Shown here piece by piece: positions 25,450 through 33,705 of a DNA stretch of 64,000 bases (positions within the stretch are counted from its first letter, which is position 1; each line of letters opens with the position of its first letter). The notes under the pieces were generated by a model, which saw only the letters and a program-made list of their open reading frames with translations, was not told the DNA's origin and ran no database searches. Source of the stretch: Selenomonas sputigena ATCC 35185 (GTDB lineage Bacteria; Bacillota; Negativicutes; Selenomonadales; Selenomonadaceae); assembly GCF_000208405.1 (NCBI RefSeq), contig NC_015437.1, positions 1,977,501-2,041,500 on the forward strand, in the 5' to 3' direction. Both the position numbers and the translations under genes were made by a program.

Positions 25450-26832
25450 CTACGCCAGCTCGCGTGCCAAGCGCTTGAACACCTCGCCGCGCTCCTCAAA
25501 GCCGTCGAACATGTCGAAGCTCGCGCACGCGGGCGACAAGAGCACGACGGCAGGCGGCTTCGCCAGACGACGCGCGATGTAGACCGCCGTCTTCATCGAG
25601 TACGCGGCGTCGTGGATGTGCGCGGCGGGAAAGCCCGCTGCGCGCGCGGCGTCGGCGAAGCGAACGGCGGCGTCGCCGACGAGGATCAGTTCCGTACAGC
25701 GCTCCGAGACGAGATGCATGAAGTCCGTCAGATCCGTCATCTTGTCGTCGCCGCCCGCAATGAGCACGATGCCGTCCGAGAAGGATTCGAGCGCCTTGAT
25801 CGCCGAATCCGTATTCGTCGCCTTGGAATCGTTGTACCAGGCGACGCCCGCGAGATCGAGAAAATGCTCGATGCGGTGCTCGACGCCCTTGAAGGAGCGC
25901 AGCACGCGGCGGATCGCCTCAGCCTCGACGCCCGCGAGGTGCGCCATCGCCGCCGCCGCGAGCGCGTTCTCGACGTTGTGCGTCCCCTTGATGCCAAGCT
26001 CCGCCGTCGTCACGAGCGCGATCTCCTCGCCGCCCTGGCGCAGGACGAGCTTGTCGCCTAAGAGCAAAGCGCCCTCTTCGAGCGCCTCCCTGCGGCTGAA
26101 GAAAAATACGGGGCACGCGGCACGCTCCTTCATCGAGCGCGTCCTCTCGTCGTCATAGTTCAGGACGAGCCAATCGCCTTTTGCCATTTCGCGGAAAAGC
26201 CGCTCCTTCATCGCCTGATAGACTTTCATCGAGCCGTGGCGCTTGATGTGGTCGGGCGTCACGTTGAGGACGGCGGCGACCTTCGGACGGAAGTGCTCCG
26301 TCGCCTCCATCTGGTAGCTCGAAATCTCGGCGGCGACCGCGCCGCCCTCGCCCGCCTCCAGCACGGCTTCCGACAGCGGATAGCCGATGTTGCCGCCGAC
26401 GCGCGTCTTCTCCTTGCCGAACTTCTCGGCGAGCAGCAGCCCCAGGAGCGTCGTCGTCGTCGTCTTGCCGTTCGTCCCCGTCACGGCGAAGATCGGCGAC
26501 TTGGCAAGTGCAGCCGCCAATTCCACTTCGCTCGTGATGCGGATGCCGCGCCGCTTCGCCTCCTCGGCGAGCGGAATGGCGATGGGAACGGCGGGCGAGA
26601 GCACGAGAAGGTCGCAGCCGTCAAGGAGCGCGGCTTCCTGTGCGCCGAAGATCAGCCCGATGCCGAGTGCGCGAAGCTCCGAGACGTCCTCTTTGATCGC
26701 CGCCTCGTCCTTCGCGTCGGAAAGCGCGACCTTCGCGCCGAGCCTCTTGAGAACCTTCGCCGCCGCAAAGCCGCTGATCCCGGCGCCGATGACGAGAACC
26801 TTCTTTCCTGTGAAATCCGTATCGAGATGCAA
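25450..26832 (-). CDS. murD: UDP-N-acetylmuramoylalanine--D-glutamate ligase (MurD)
   Basis: 460 residues from a TTG start at 26832 (AGGAGG 7 bases upstream: MHLDTDFTGKKVLVIGAGIS). A longer reading upstream has no ribosome site. Rossmann start VLVIGAGISGFAAAKVL, P-loop GTNGKTTTTTLLG, AEISSYQME, NVTPDHIKRHG and the C-terminal YNDSKATNTDSAIKALE and LLSPACASFDMFDGFEERG. Adds D-Glu to UDP-MurNAc-L-Ala. Normal size. Confidence 0.95.
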   Translation of the reverse strand: MHLDTDFTGKKVLVIGAGISGFAAAKVLKRLGAKVALSDAKDEAAIKEDVSELRALGIGLIFGAQEAALLDGCDLLVLSPAVPIAIPLAEEAKRRGIRITSEVELAAALAKSPIFAVTGTNGKTTTTTLLGLLLAEKFGKEKTRVGGNIGYPLSEAVLEAGEGGAVAAEISSYQMEATEHFRPKVAAVLNVTPDHIKRHGSMKVYQAMKERLFREMAKGDWLVLNYDDERTRSMKERAACPVFFFSRREALEEGALLLGDKLVLRQGGEEIALVTTAELGIKGTHNVENALAAAAMAHLAGVEAEAIRRVLRSFKGVEHRIEHFLDLAGVAWYNDSKATNTDSAIKALESFSDGIVLIAGGDDKMTDLTDFMHLVSERCTELILVGDAAVRFADAARAAGFPAAHIHDAAYSMKTAVYIARRLAKPPAVVLLSPACASFDMFDGFEERGEVFKRLARELA

Positions 26833-26905
26833 TATGCTTCCTCCTCGCTTTATCTCTTCCCTGCAGACGAGGGAGGCTTCCCAAGATGTCAAACGTCTGC
26901 CCGCG

Positions 26906-27880
26906 TCAATATGCGAGCCATGCGCCGAGCGCCGCAAAGACTGCGCCGACGAGCCAGAACGTATGAACGACGCGCGTCTCCTGCCACCCCTTGAGCTCGA
27001 AGTGGTGATGAATCGGACTCATGAGGAAGACGCGCTTTCCCGTCGTCTTGAAGGAGATGACCTGAATGATGACGGAAAGCGCCTCGGCGACGAAGACGAT
27101 GCCGATGACGGCGAGCAAAATTTCCGTATGCGTGAGAATGCCGAGCGCGGCGATCGCGCCGCCGAGCGCCAAGGATCCCGTATCGCCCATGAAGACGCGG
27201 GCCGGATGATGATTGAAGCGCAAAAAGGCGCACGAAGCGCCCGCAATCGCCGCCGCGAACACAGCAAGCCCCGTCGCGCTAAAGACGAGCGCAACCGCCA
27301 TGTAGGCGAGTGCGGCGACCGTGACCGTGCCCGCCGCGAGGCCGTCGAGGCCGTCCGTGAGGTTCACGGCGTTGCTCGTGCCGACGAGCACGAAGAGCAC
27401 GAGCGGATAGTAGAAGAGTCCGATGTCAAGCTCCGCATGCACGAGCGGCAGCCAGACCGTCGTCGCAATGCCGAGTTCATGCTGTGCGAAAAAAATGACG
27501 ACGACGGCGATGACGATCTGCCCCAAGAGCTTCTGCCGCGCCTTGAGCCCGAGGTTGCGCTTCTTCACGACCTTGATGTAGTCATCGAGGAAGCCGAGCG
27601 CGAAGTGTCCGAGCATCACGAAGAGCGCGAGCCATACGCCCGCCGTCAAGGGCGCGGCGGCAAGCGTCGCGAGCGTGATGGCGGCGATGATCATGACGCC
27701 GCCCATCGTCGGCGTGCCGCTCTTCGCCTGATGGCTCTTCGGCCCTTCCTCGCGTATGCTCTGCCCGAACTTCAGCTTGTGCAGCTCGGGAATCACGAAG
27801 GGGCCGGCCGCGAGCACGAGGACGGCGGCGAGCGCCGCCGCTCCTGCAAGAGAAAGCGCCGTCGTATTCACATCCATCAT
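26906..27880 (-). CDS. mraY: MraY, phospho-MurNAc-pentapeptide transferase
   Basis: 324 residues with about ten TM segments. Makes lipid I from UDP-MurNAc-pentapeptide and undecaprenyl phosphate. Catalytic Asp pair in LGFLDDYIKVVKKRN, NAVNLTDGLDGLAAG, FMGDTGSLALGG, and the HHHFE loop (SPIHHHFELKGW) that marks MraY rather than WecA. Its ATG overlaps the murE-murF stop (ATGA). Confidence 0.97.
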   Translation of the reverse strand: MMDVNTTALSLAGAAALAAVLVLAAGPFVIPELHKLKFGQSIREEGPKSHQAKSGTPTMGGVMIIAAITLATLAAAPLTAGVWLALFVMLGHFALGFLDDYIKVVKKRNLGLKARQKLLGQIVIAVVVIFFAQHELGIATTVWLPLVHAELDIGLFYYPLVLFVLVGTSNAVNLTDGLDGLAAGTVTVAALAYMAVALVFSATGLAVFAAAIAGASCAFLRFNHHPARVFMGDTGSLALGGAIAALGILTHTEILLAVIGIVFVAEALSVIIQVISFKTTGKRVFLMSPIHHHFELKGWQETRVVHTFWLVGAVFAALGAWLAY

Positions 27881-30777
27881 TTGCCTGCCTCCAGCGCCTT
27901 CTTCAACAGGGGGATGATCTCATCCATCTTCATGCCGCGCGATCCTTTGAAGAGCACGGCGTCGCCCGGCTGCAGGATCTCTTTGAGCCTTGCCGCCGCC
28001 GCTTCATGCGACGTCATGCGCTCGACGAGCGGCACGCCGCCCGCCTTTGCGGCCTCTGCGATGAAGCGGCTCTCCTCGCCGCGCGAGAGGACGGCGGCAA
28101 AGCCAAGATGCGCCGCCTCCTCGCCCACGCTCGCGTGGCCGCTCTTCGACGCGCTGCCGAGTTCGAGCATGTCGCCGAGGACGGCGATCTTCCTGCCCGC
28201 GAACATCTCGGCGAGCGTCTTCAAGGACGCGCGTGTCGATACGGGACTCGCATTGTAAGCGTCGTTGACGAAGGTGTATGCGCCGCACTTCTCGACGGCG
28301 AAGCGCATCTTCTGCGCAGGCGGCACGGCGAGTCCGCGCCGGACATCCGCGAGCGAAAGGCCGAGCACGCGGGCCGCAGCGATGGCGGCGAGCGCATTCG
28401 ACACATTGTGTCTCCCTGGCATCGGCAGGAAGAGCTCGTGCCGTTCCAGTCGCCCGCGCTCGTTTTTCCATTCCAGCATGAATCTCATGCCGCCCTCGGC
28501 CTTGCCGACGGCGACGGCACGCACATCGGCATCGCGAGAAAGCCCGAAGGTCACGACGCGCACGCCCGCCTTCGCCTTCTCGCGCATCGCTAGGACGCGC
28601 GCATCGTCGGCGTTCAGTATGACCGTGCCGCCCGGCTCCACAGCCTCGACAAGCTCCGCCTTCGCCCTCGCGATGTTTTCGATCGAGCCGAGAAGCTCCA
28701 TGTGCACCTCGCCGACATTCGTCACGATGGCGACGGTCGGTGCGGCGAGCGGCGCGAGCGCGGCGATCTGCCCGAGTCCTCTCATGCCGATCTCGACGAC
28801 AGCCGCCTCGTGCGCGGCGCGAAGGCCAAGGAGCGTCAGCGGCAGGCCGATCTCGTTGTTGTAGTTCGCCGCCGTCTTCTGCACAAGAAGGCATGCGCCG
28901 AGCACGGCGGCCGTCAAGTCTTTGGTCGTCGTCTTGCCGTTCGATCCCGTGATGGCGACGACGGGGATCGAAAACTTCCTGCGCCACGCGGCGGCGATCT
29001 GCTGATAGGCGAGCAGGGTGTCCTTCGCCTTGAGCACGACGCCCGTCTTCGGCAGCTTCGCCTCGGGCGTATCAACCGCTACGAGCACGCCCGCCGCGCC
29101 CTTTTCGACCGCCTGCGCCGCAAAGTCCGCGCCGTCAAAGCGCTCGCCTTGAAGCGCGACGAAGAGCGATCCCGCCGCAATCTTTCGCGTATCCGTCACG
29201 ATGTCGGAAAATGCGATGTCCGCCGCCGTGCGCACGACTTCGGCCTTTGCCGCACGCTCGATGTCGGCGAGCGAAAAGTGCATCGCATAGCTTTTTTCCC
29301 GCGCGGCGACGGCCTCGCGTGCGACTTCCTTGTCGTCGAAGTGGATCGTCTTGTCCTTCAAGATCTGGTAATTCTCGTGCCCCTTGCCTGCGATGATGAC
29401 GATGTCGTCCTTTTCGGCGAGCGCCACGGCTCGCACGATCGCCGTGCGGCGGTCGGCGATTTTTTCATGGCACTTGTCGCCGATCTTCTCAAGCACACCG
29501 ACCTCGACCTCATCGAGGATGCGCGCGGGATCTTCCGTGCGCGGATTGTCCGAGGTCACGAGCACGACATCGGAAAGCGCCGCCGCGATGCGCCCCATGA
29601 TCGGCCGCTTCGTGCGGTCGCGGTCGCCGCCGCAGCCGAACACCGTGAGGATGCGTCCCGCCGCAATCTCACGCGCCGTATTCAGGATGTTCTCCAAGCC
29701 GTCGGGCGTATGCGCATAGTCGACGATGATGGAGAACGCCTGCCCCGCATCGACGAGCTCAAAACGCCCGGGCACGCTCTTGAAAGCTTCGAGCGCCCTC
29801 TTGATCGCCTCGGGCGCGATCCTTTCCGCGAGCGCCGCGCCGACGGCGCTCATGACGTTGTAGACATTGAAGATTCCCGTGACGCCGAGCGAAAGATCCA
29901 TCCTGCCGAAAGCGCCTGCAAGCGTCAGCTCCAGGCCCCGCGCATGGACGCGGATGTTCTCGGCGCGAAGGGCGGCTTCCTTCTTCACGGCATACGTGAG
30001 ATGCGCACACTTCGCATGGGCGAGCATCGTTTCGCCCGCCGCATCGTCATCATTGACGACGGCTGTCTTGCCCTCCTTCGCGCCCTTGCGGCTCACAAGG
30101 TCGAAAAGGCGCGCTTTCGCGCGCTTGTAGTTTTCGAGCGTCTTATGGTAGTCGAGATGATCCTGCGTGAGGTTCGTGAATACCGCCGTATCGAATTCGA
30201 TGCCCGCCACGCGGTTCTGATCGAGCGCATGCGAAGAAACCTCCATGACGACGAAATCCATGCCGCGCCGCGCCATATAGGCGAGCGTTCGTTCCAGGAC
30301 GACGACGTCGGGCGTCGTATTGTGAATCGGCAGAGCCTCATCCTCGACGAGGATCTGAATCGTGCCGATGAGCCCGACCTTGTACCCCGCCTCGCGCAGG
30401 ATGGCACGCGTCATGTAGCTCGTCGTCGTCTTGCCGTTCGTGCCCGTGATGCCGATGATGCGCATCTTTCGCGACGGGTAGTCATGGAAAAACGGCACGA
30501 TGACCTCAAGCGCCGCCGCAAGATTTGGCACGCGAAGAACTGCCGCCGCACCCTCGGGAATCTCGATCTCACGCTCCGTCAGAATCGCGCACGCGCCCTT
30601 CTCGACCGCCTGCGCGATGAAGGAATGGCCGTCGACATGCAGCCCCTCGATGGCGACGAAGAGCGTCCCCTCCGTCACCTCGCGCGAATCGTGCACGATG
30701 TCCGCGATCTTCGCAGCTGCATCTCCCTTGATTTCAGCGCCCTCGACGAGCGCCGCCAACTCGGCAAGCGTCTTCAT
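27877..30777 (-). CDS. murEF: Fused MurE-MurF: UDP-MurNAc-tripeptide synthetase and D-Ala-D-Ala-adding enzyme
   Basis: 966 residues in one unbroken frame, about the sum of MurE (about 490) and MurF (about 460). MurE part: P-loop GITGTNGKTTTSYMT, SSHALDQNRV, TQDHLDYH, and TSDNPRTEDP, whose DNPR motif marks meso-diaminopimelate specificity, then IAGKGHENYQ. MurF part from about 505: SDIVTDTRKIAAGSLFVALQG, VVAITGSNGKTTTKDLTA, NYNNEIGLPLTLL, DAYNASPVSTRASL and LFKGSRGMKMDEII. The ATG at 30777 has GGAGGG 6 bases upstream. The fusion would pass the tripeptide product to the pentapeptide-forming site. ftsI, often between ftsL and murE, is absent. Confidence 0.95.
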   Translation of the reverse strand: MKTLAELAALVEGAEIKGDAAAKIADIVHDSREVTEGTLFVAIEGLHVDGHSFIAQAVEKGACAILTEREIEIPEGAAAVLRVPNLAAALEVIVPFFHDYPSRKMRIIGITGTNGKTTTSYMTRAILREAGYKVGLIGTIQILVEDEALPIHNTTPDVVVLERTLAYMARRGMDFVVMEVSSHALDQNRVAGIEFDTAVFTNLTQDHLDYHKTLENYKRAKARLFDLVSRKGAKEGKTAVVNDDDAAGETMLAHAKCAHLTYAVKKEAALRAENIRVHARGLELTLAGAFGRMDLSLGVTGIFNVYNVMSAVGAALAERIAPEAIKRALEAFKSVPGRFELVDAGQAFSIIVDYAHTPDGLENILNTAREIAAGRILTVFGCGGDRDRTKRPIMGRIAAALSDVVLVTSDNPRTEDPARILDEVEVGVLEKIGDKCHEKIADRRTAIVRAVALAEKDDIVIIAGKGHENYQILKDKTIHFDDKEVAREAVAAREKSYAMHFSLADIERAAKAEVVRTAADIAFSDIVTDTRKIAAGSLFVALQGERFDGADFAAQAVEKGAAGVLVAVDTPEAKLPKTGVVLKAKDTLLAYQQIAAAWRRKFSIPVVAITGSNGKTTTKDLTAAVLGACLLVQKTAANYNNEIGLPLTLLGLRAAHEAAVVEIGMRGLGQIAALAPLAAPTVAIVTNVGEVHMELLGSIENIARAKAELVEAVEPGGTVILNADDARVLAMREKAKAGVRVVTFGLSRDADVRAVAVGKAEGGMRFMLEWKNERGRLERHELFLPMPGRHNVSNALAAIAAARVLGLSLADVRRGLAVPPAQKMRFAVEKCGAYTFVNDAYNASPVSTRASLKTLAEMFAGRKIAVLGDMLELGSASKSGHASVGEEAAHLGFAAVLSRGEESRFIAEAAKAGGVPLVERMTSHEAAAARLKEILQPGDAVLFKGSRGMKMDEIIPLLKKALEAGK

Positions 30778-30805
30778 TGCCATCCCTCCATGAAATTTAT
30801 CGGAC

Positions 30806-31177
30806 CTATTCCTTCGCACCTGTCGCAAAGTAGACCGTCTTCGGCGTGCTCATGCCGAGCTTTTCCGTCGCGATGCGGCGCACGCGCTCGGGCGATTTCA
30901 TCTGTGCGATCTCAATCTTCAGATGCTCATTTTCCTTTTCGAGCGTTTCCGCCTGCTGCTGAATCTTCACGAGATCGTAGCCGCGGCTCGCCGTGATGCC
31001 GCTTCGGATCGTCACCGCCATCGCCATGATAGAGACCAGCGCGAGCAGCAAGAAGCAGCGGGAGCGCAGATGCGTGTTGAGTGTCGGCCGCCTCTTAGGA
31101 GGCGGCGCGGGCTTCTCGATCCGCTGCGGCTGCAGCTCCTCCTCATAATACTCATACTCCCTTTGTCTTGCGAGCAT
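30806..31177 (-). CDS. ftsL: FtsL-like septum protein
   Basis: 123 residues. A Pro-rich, charged cytosolic tail (1-38), one TM (about 42-58), then a leucine-zipper-like coiled coil (YDLVKIQQQAETLEKENEHL) ending in the FtsL/DivIC-type tail PERVRRIATEKLGMSTP. The position between rsmH and murE is the classic ftsL site. Sequence conservation in this family is low, so the call rests on architecture and position. Confidence 0.85.
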   Translation of the reverse strand: MLARQREYEYYEEELQPQRIEKPAPPPKRRPTLNTHLRSRCFLLLALVSIMAMAVTIRSGITASRGYDLVKIQQQAETLEKENEHLKIEIAQMKSPERVRRIATEKLGMSTPKTVYFATGAKE

Positions 31178-31263
31178 CTGTCGATCCCTCCTTGACAGCG
31201 GTGCTGCCGCTTCCTGCGGCCTCCGCCTGCTTCCTCATCCGCCCTCCGCCGAAGAGCGGCTTC

Positions 31264-32199
31264 CTATAATTTCTCAGCCACGCGCAATTTCGCGCTCTTG
31301 GCGCGTGGATTTTCTGCAGCTTCTGCAGCGCTCGGCTTCTGCGCCTTGCCCAAGAGCCTGACCTTGGGCTCGTGACCGCAAACGCAGACGGGAAGCCCGG
31401 GCGGGCAGATACAGCCGCGTGCGAGTTCCTTGAGCGCCTGCTTGACGATGCGGTCTTCGAGCGAGTGAAACGTGAGGACGGCGATCCTGCCGCCGGGCGC
31501 TAGCGCGTGCACCGCATTCTCGACGCTCGCCTGCAGGATGCCGAGTTCGTCGTTCACCTCGATGCGGATCGCCTGGAAGATGCGCTTCGCCGGATGGCCG
31601 CCCGCCGCACGGCGCACGCCCTTGGGCACGGCGCGGCAGACGATGTCAACGAGTTCGCCCGTCGTCTCGATGGGCTTTTCCTGCCGCGCCGCTACGATGA
31701 ATTCGGCGATGCGCTTCGCCCAGCGCTCCTCGCCGTAGTCGCGGAATATGTGCCAAAGCTCCGCCTCGTCATATTCGTTGACGACCTCGTGCGCCGAGAG
31801 GAGGCGCGACGTGTCCATGCGCATGTCGAGCGGCGCGTCCTGCATGTAGGAAAAGCCGCGCTCTGCCGTATCGATCTGATGCGACGACACGCCGAGGTCG
31901 AAGAGCACGCCGTCGACAGAGGTGACGCCGAGACTTTGCAGAACCGAGTCGAGCGCACGGAAATTCGAGCGCACGACATCGACGCGGCACGAGACGTTGG
32001 CAAGACGCTCCTTCGCCGCGCGGATTGCCGCCTCGTCCTGGTCAAGTCCGATGAGCCGTCCTGCGGGAGAGAGCCTGTCAGCGATGCGCCGCGCGTGACC
32101 CGCACCGCCCAGCGTACAGTCGATGTAAGTGCCCGCAGGCTTCACGGCGAGAGCCGCCAGAGTCTCCTCCGGCATCACGCTCGTATGGCGAAACTCCAT
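31264..32199 (-). CDS. rsmH: RsmH (MraW), 16S rRNA C1402 N4-methyltransferase
   Basis: 311 residues, normal length. SAM-binding YIDCTLGGAGHARRIADRL and LIGLDQDEAAIRAAKERL, then GVLFDLGVSSHQIDTAERGFSY and MDTSRLLSAHEVVNEY, and TFHSLEDRIVKQALKEL near the end. It methylates C1402 in the ribosomal decoding centre. Nine bases after mraZ, the usual order. Confidence 0.97.
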   Translation of the reverse strand: MEFRHTSVMPEETLAALAVKPAGTYIDCTLGGAGHARRIADRLSPAGRLIGLDQDEAAIRAAKERLANVSCRVDVVRSNFRALDSVLQSLGVTSVDGVLFDLGVSSHQIDTAERGFSYMQDAPLDMRMDTSRLLSAHEVVNEYDEAELWHIFRDYGEERWAKRIAEFIVAARQEKPIETTGELVDIVCRAVPKGVRRAAGGHPAKRIFQAIRIEVNDELGILQASVENAVHALAPGGRIAVLTFHSLEDRIVKQALKELARGCICPPGLPVCVCGHEPKVRLLGKAQKPSAAEAAENPRAKSAKLRVAEKL

Positions 32200-32208
32200 G
32201 CACTCACC

Positions 32209-32640
32209 TCAAATCCCGAGATCCGTCAGCGTCTCCGCGATCTTCGTGACCATCGGATTCACCTCGGCGTTGTAAGCATCCCAAGCCGTGCGGCTCCAGA
32301 TTTCGGCGCGCGTCATGACGCCGTTCAGGACGACGTCCTTCTTGAGACTCGCATAGGCGCGCAGGTTCGCGGGCACGAGGAAACGTCCCTGCCTGTCCAA
32401 TTCCAGCTTGCGTGCACCCGCAAAGAAGAAGCGGGCAAAGGCGCGAGCCTCGGGCTTCGACATAGGCAGCGCCTTGAGCTTCGCCGACAGCCGCTCCCAT
32501 TCCTCCTCGCCGTAGAGAAAGAGGCAGCTGTCAAGCCCCTTCGTGATGACAAACGAGCCGCCGAGTTCCGGGCGAAAATCCACGGGCAGGATCACGCGCC
32601 CCTTCGCGTCGATCGTATGCGTGTATTCGCCCATCAACAT
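32209..32640 (-). CDS. mraZ: MraZ, transcriptional regulator of the dcw cluster
   Basis: 143 residues from the ATG at 32640 (AGGAGGT 10 bases upstream); an in-frame GTG four codons earlier touches the ribosome site. Two SpoVT/AbrB-type halves with the DXXXR signatures: TIDAKGRVILPVDFRPELGG and ELDRQGRFLVPANLRAYA. MraZ binds DNA as a ring and controls its own operon; the three GTGG repeats at 32681-32704 are its expected site. Confidence 0.96.
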   Translation of the reverse strand: MLMGEYTHTIDAKGRVILPVDFRPELGGSFVITKGLDSCLFLYGEEEWERLSAKLKALPMSKPEARAFARFFFAGARKLELDRQGRFLVPANLRAYASLKKDVVLNGVMTRAEIWSRTAWDAYNAEVNPMVTKIAETLTDLGI

Positions 32641-32672
32641 CTCGCTTGCCACCTCCTCTGCCAGTGCTCTCT

Positions 32673-32704
32673 ATATTAAACCACATTTCCCCACTTTTCG
32701 CCAC
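32673..32704 (-). promoter_or_regulatory. MraZ box and promoter for the dcw cluster
   Basis: Leftward, three GTGG repeats (GTGGCGAAAA, GTGGGGAAAT, GTGGTTTAAT) start exactly 10 bp apart (CCAC on + at 32681, 32691, 32701), matching known MraZ sites of GTGG/TGGG repeats with 10-bp period. A TAATAT -10 (32673-32678) lies next to the last repeat, so bound MraZ would cover the -35 region. No clear -35 is seen. Confidence 0.8.
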
Positions 32705-32800
32705 TTCATTGTCTAGGTTTAATTCTTTCTTTCCCGTCTTTTTCCTGCCTCTCGCTTTCATTTTTTTCCTCCTGCGCCCCTTTTGGCGTAAAAAATAAAG

Positions 32801-32838
32801 AAAAAGCACCCCCTTCGCCAAAGGCAAGGGACTGCTTT
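32801..32838 (-). terminator. Terminator after the polysaccharide deacetylase gene
   Basis: Interrupted stem AAAGCA..CCCTT.GCC / GGC.AAGGG..TGCTTT (32803-32838) with an AAA loop, followed leftward by a long T-rich tract (TTTTTCTTTATTTTTT). It separates the flotillin/deacetylase unit from mraZ. Confidence 0.75.
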
Positions 32839-32886
32839 CCCACAAACATATTTTCTTTTTGAGACAGAAAGAAGCCGCGCTTTTCC

Positions 32887-33693
32887 CTACCGCTTCTGCC
32901 AGCCGAAATTCTCGAAAATCGGCAAGTAGCGCAGTCGCTTCTGAAACGATCCTTCCGTGTTTTCCGTATGGAAGATCGGCACGCGGTCGATCGCGTAGAG
33001 ATTGCTCGCGCGATCCGCGTTGCCGTAGCGCACGGTGAACGCCATCTTGTAGCCCGCTTCCTTCACGAGATTCGCGATGTGCAGGTTGTACGCGCCCCCC
33101 GGGTAGGCGAAGCATGTGACCGTCTTGCCGAGCTTCTCCTCGATCATGCGCTTCGAGGCGGAAAGCTCCTCCTTGACCTCGTCATCTGTGAGACTCGTCA
33201 AAGCGCGGTGCGTCATCGTGTGCCCCTCGATGGAAAAGCCGTGCTGCTCCATCTCGCGCAGCTGCTCCCACGTCAGATAGCCCTTCTTCTTTCCCACCAT
33301 CTCCGTGACGACGAGGATCGTCGCCTTAAAACCGTATTTCTTGAGAATCGGATACGCCTTCTCATAGTTGTCGATATAACCGTCGTCAAATGTGATCATC
33401 ACGGGCTTTTCGGGCAAATCGCCCGCTCCCGTCAATGCGCCGTAAAGCTCTTCGGGCGTGATCGACTGGAAGCCGTTCTTCTTGAGCCACGCCATCTGAC
33501 GCTCAAAGTCCTTCGGCGCGACGGCGAGCGAATGATCCATGTCGTTGACCATGTGATAGTTCAGGATGCGCACCTTCGCCCCCTGCTCGACTTCCTGCGC
33601 GATACGCGCGTCAATATCCCCCGTACCCGCCGCCAGAAGCAGCGCAAAGAACAGCACGAAGAGCGGCAGAAACCGCCGCAGAAATTTTGTCAT
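32887..33693 (-). CDS. Polysaccharide deacetylase (NodB/CE4 family), secreted
   Basis: 268 residues. N-terminal signal anchor (LPLFVLFFALLLAAG). CE4 motifs in order: MT1 ITFDDGYIDNY (catalytic Asp and metal Asp), MT2 EGHTMTHRAL (metal His pair), MT3 CFAYPGGAYN. Residues 40-70 (VRILNYHMVNDMD, FERQMAWLKKNGF) match the YHMV-type extracellular deacetylases of Firmicutes. Likely removes acetyl groups from peptidoglycan or an exopolysaccharide. Twelve bases after the flotillin gene. Confidence 0.9.
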   Translation of the reverse strand: MTKFLRRFLPLFVLFFALLLAAGTGDIDARIAQEVEQGAKVRILNYHMVNDMDHSLAVAPKDFERQMAWLKKNGFQSITPEELYGALTGAGDLPEKPVMITFDDGYIDNYEKAYPILKKYGFKATILVVTEMVGKKKGYLTWEQLREMEQHGFSIEGHTMTHRALTSLTDDEVKEELSASKRMIEEKLGKTVTCFAYPGGAYNLHIANLVKEAGYKMAFTVRYGNADRASNLYAIDRVPIFHTENTEGSFQKRLRYLPIFENFGWQKR

Positions 33694-33705
33694 CTCTCTC
33701 CTCCC

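Noticed and set aside
24094-26061. 655-codon + strand frame opposite murG and murD
   Set aside because: Antisense to two enzymes with full catalytic motifs; only a codon-bias shadow.
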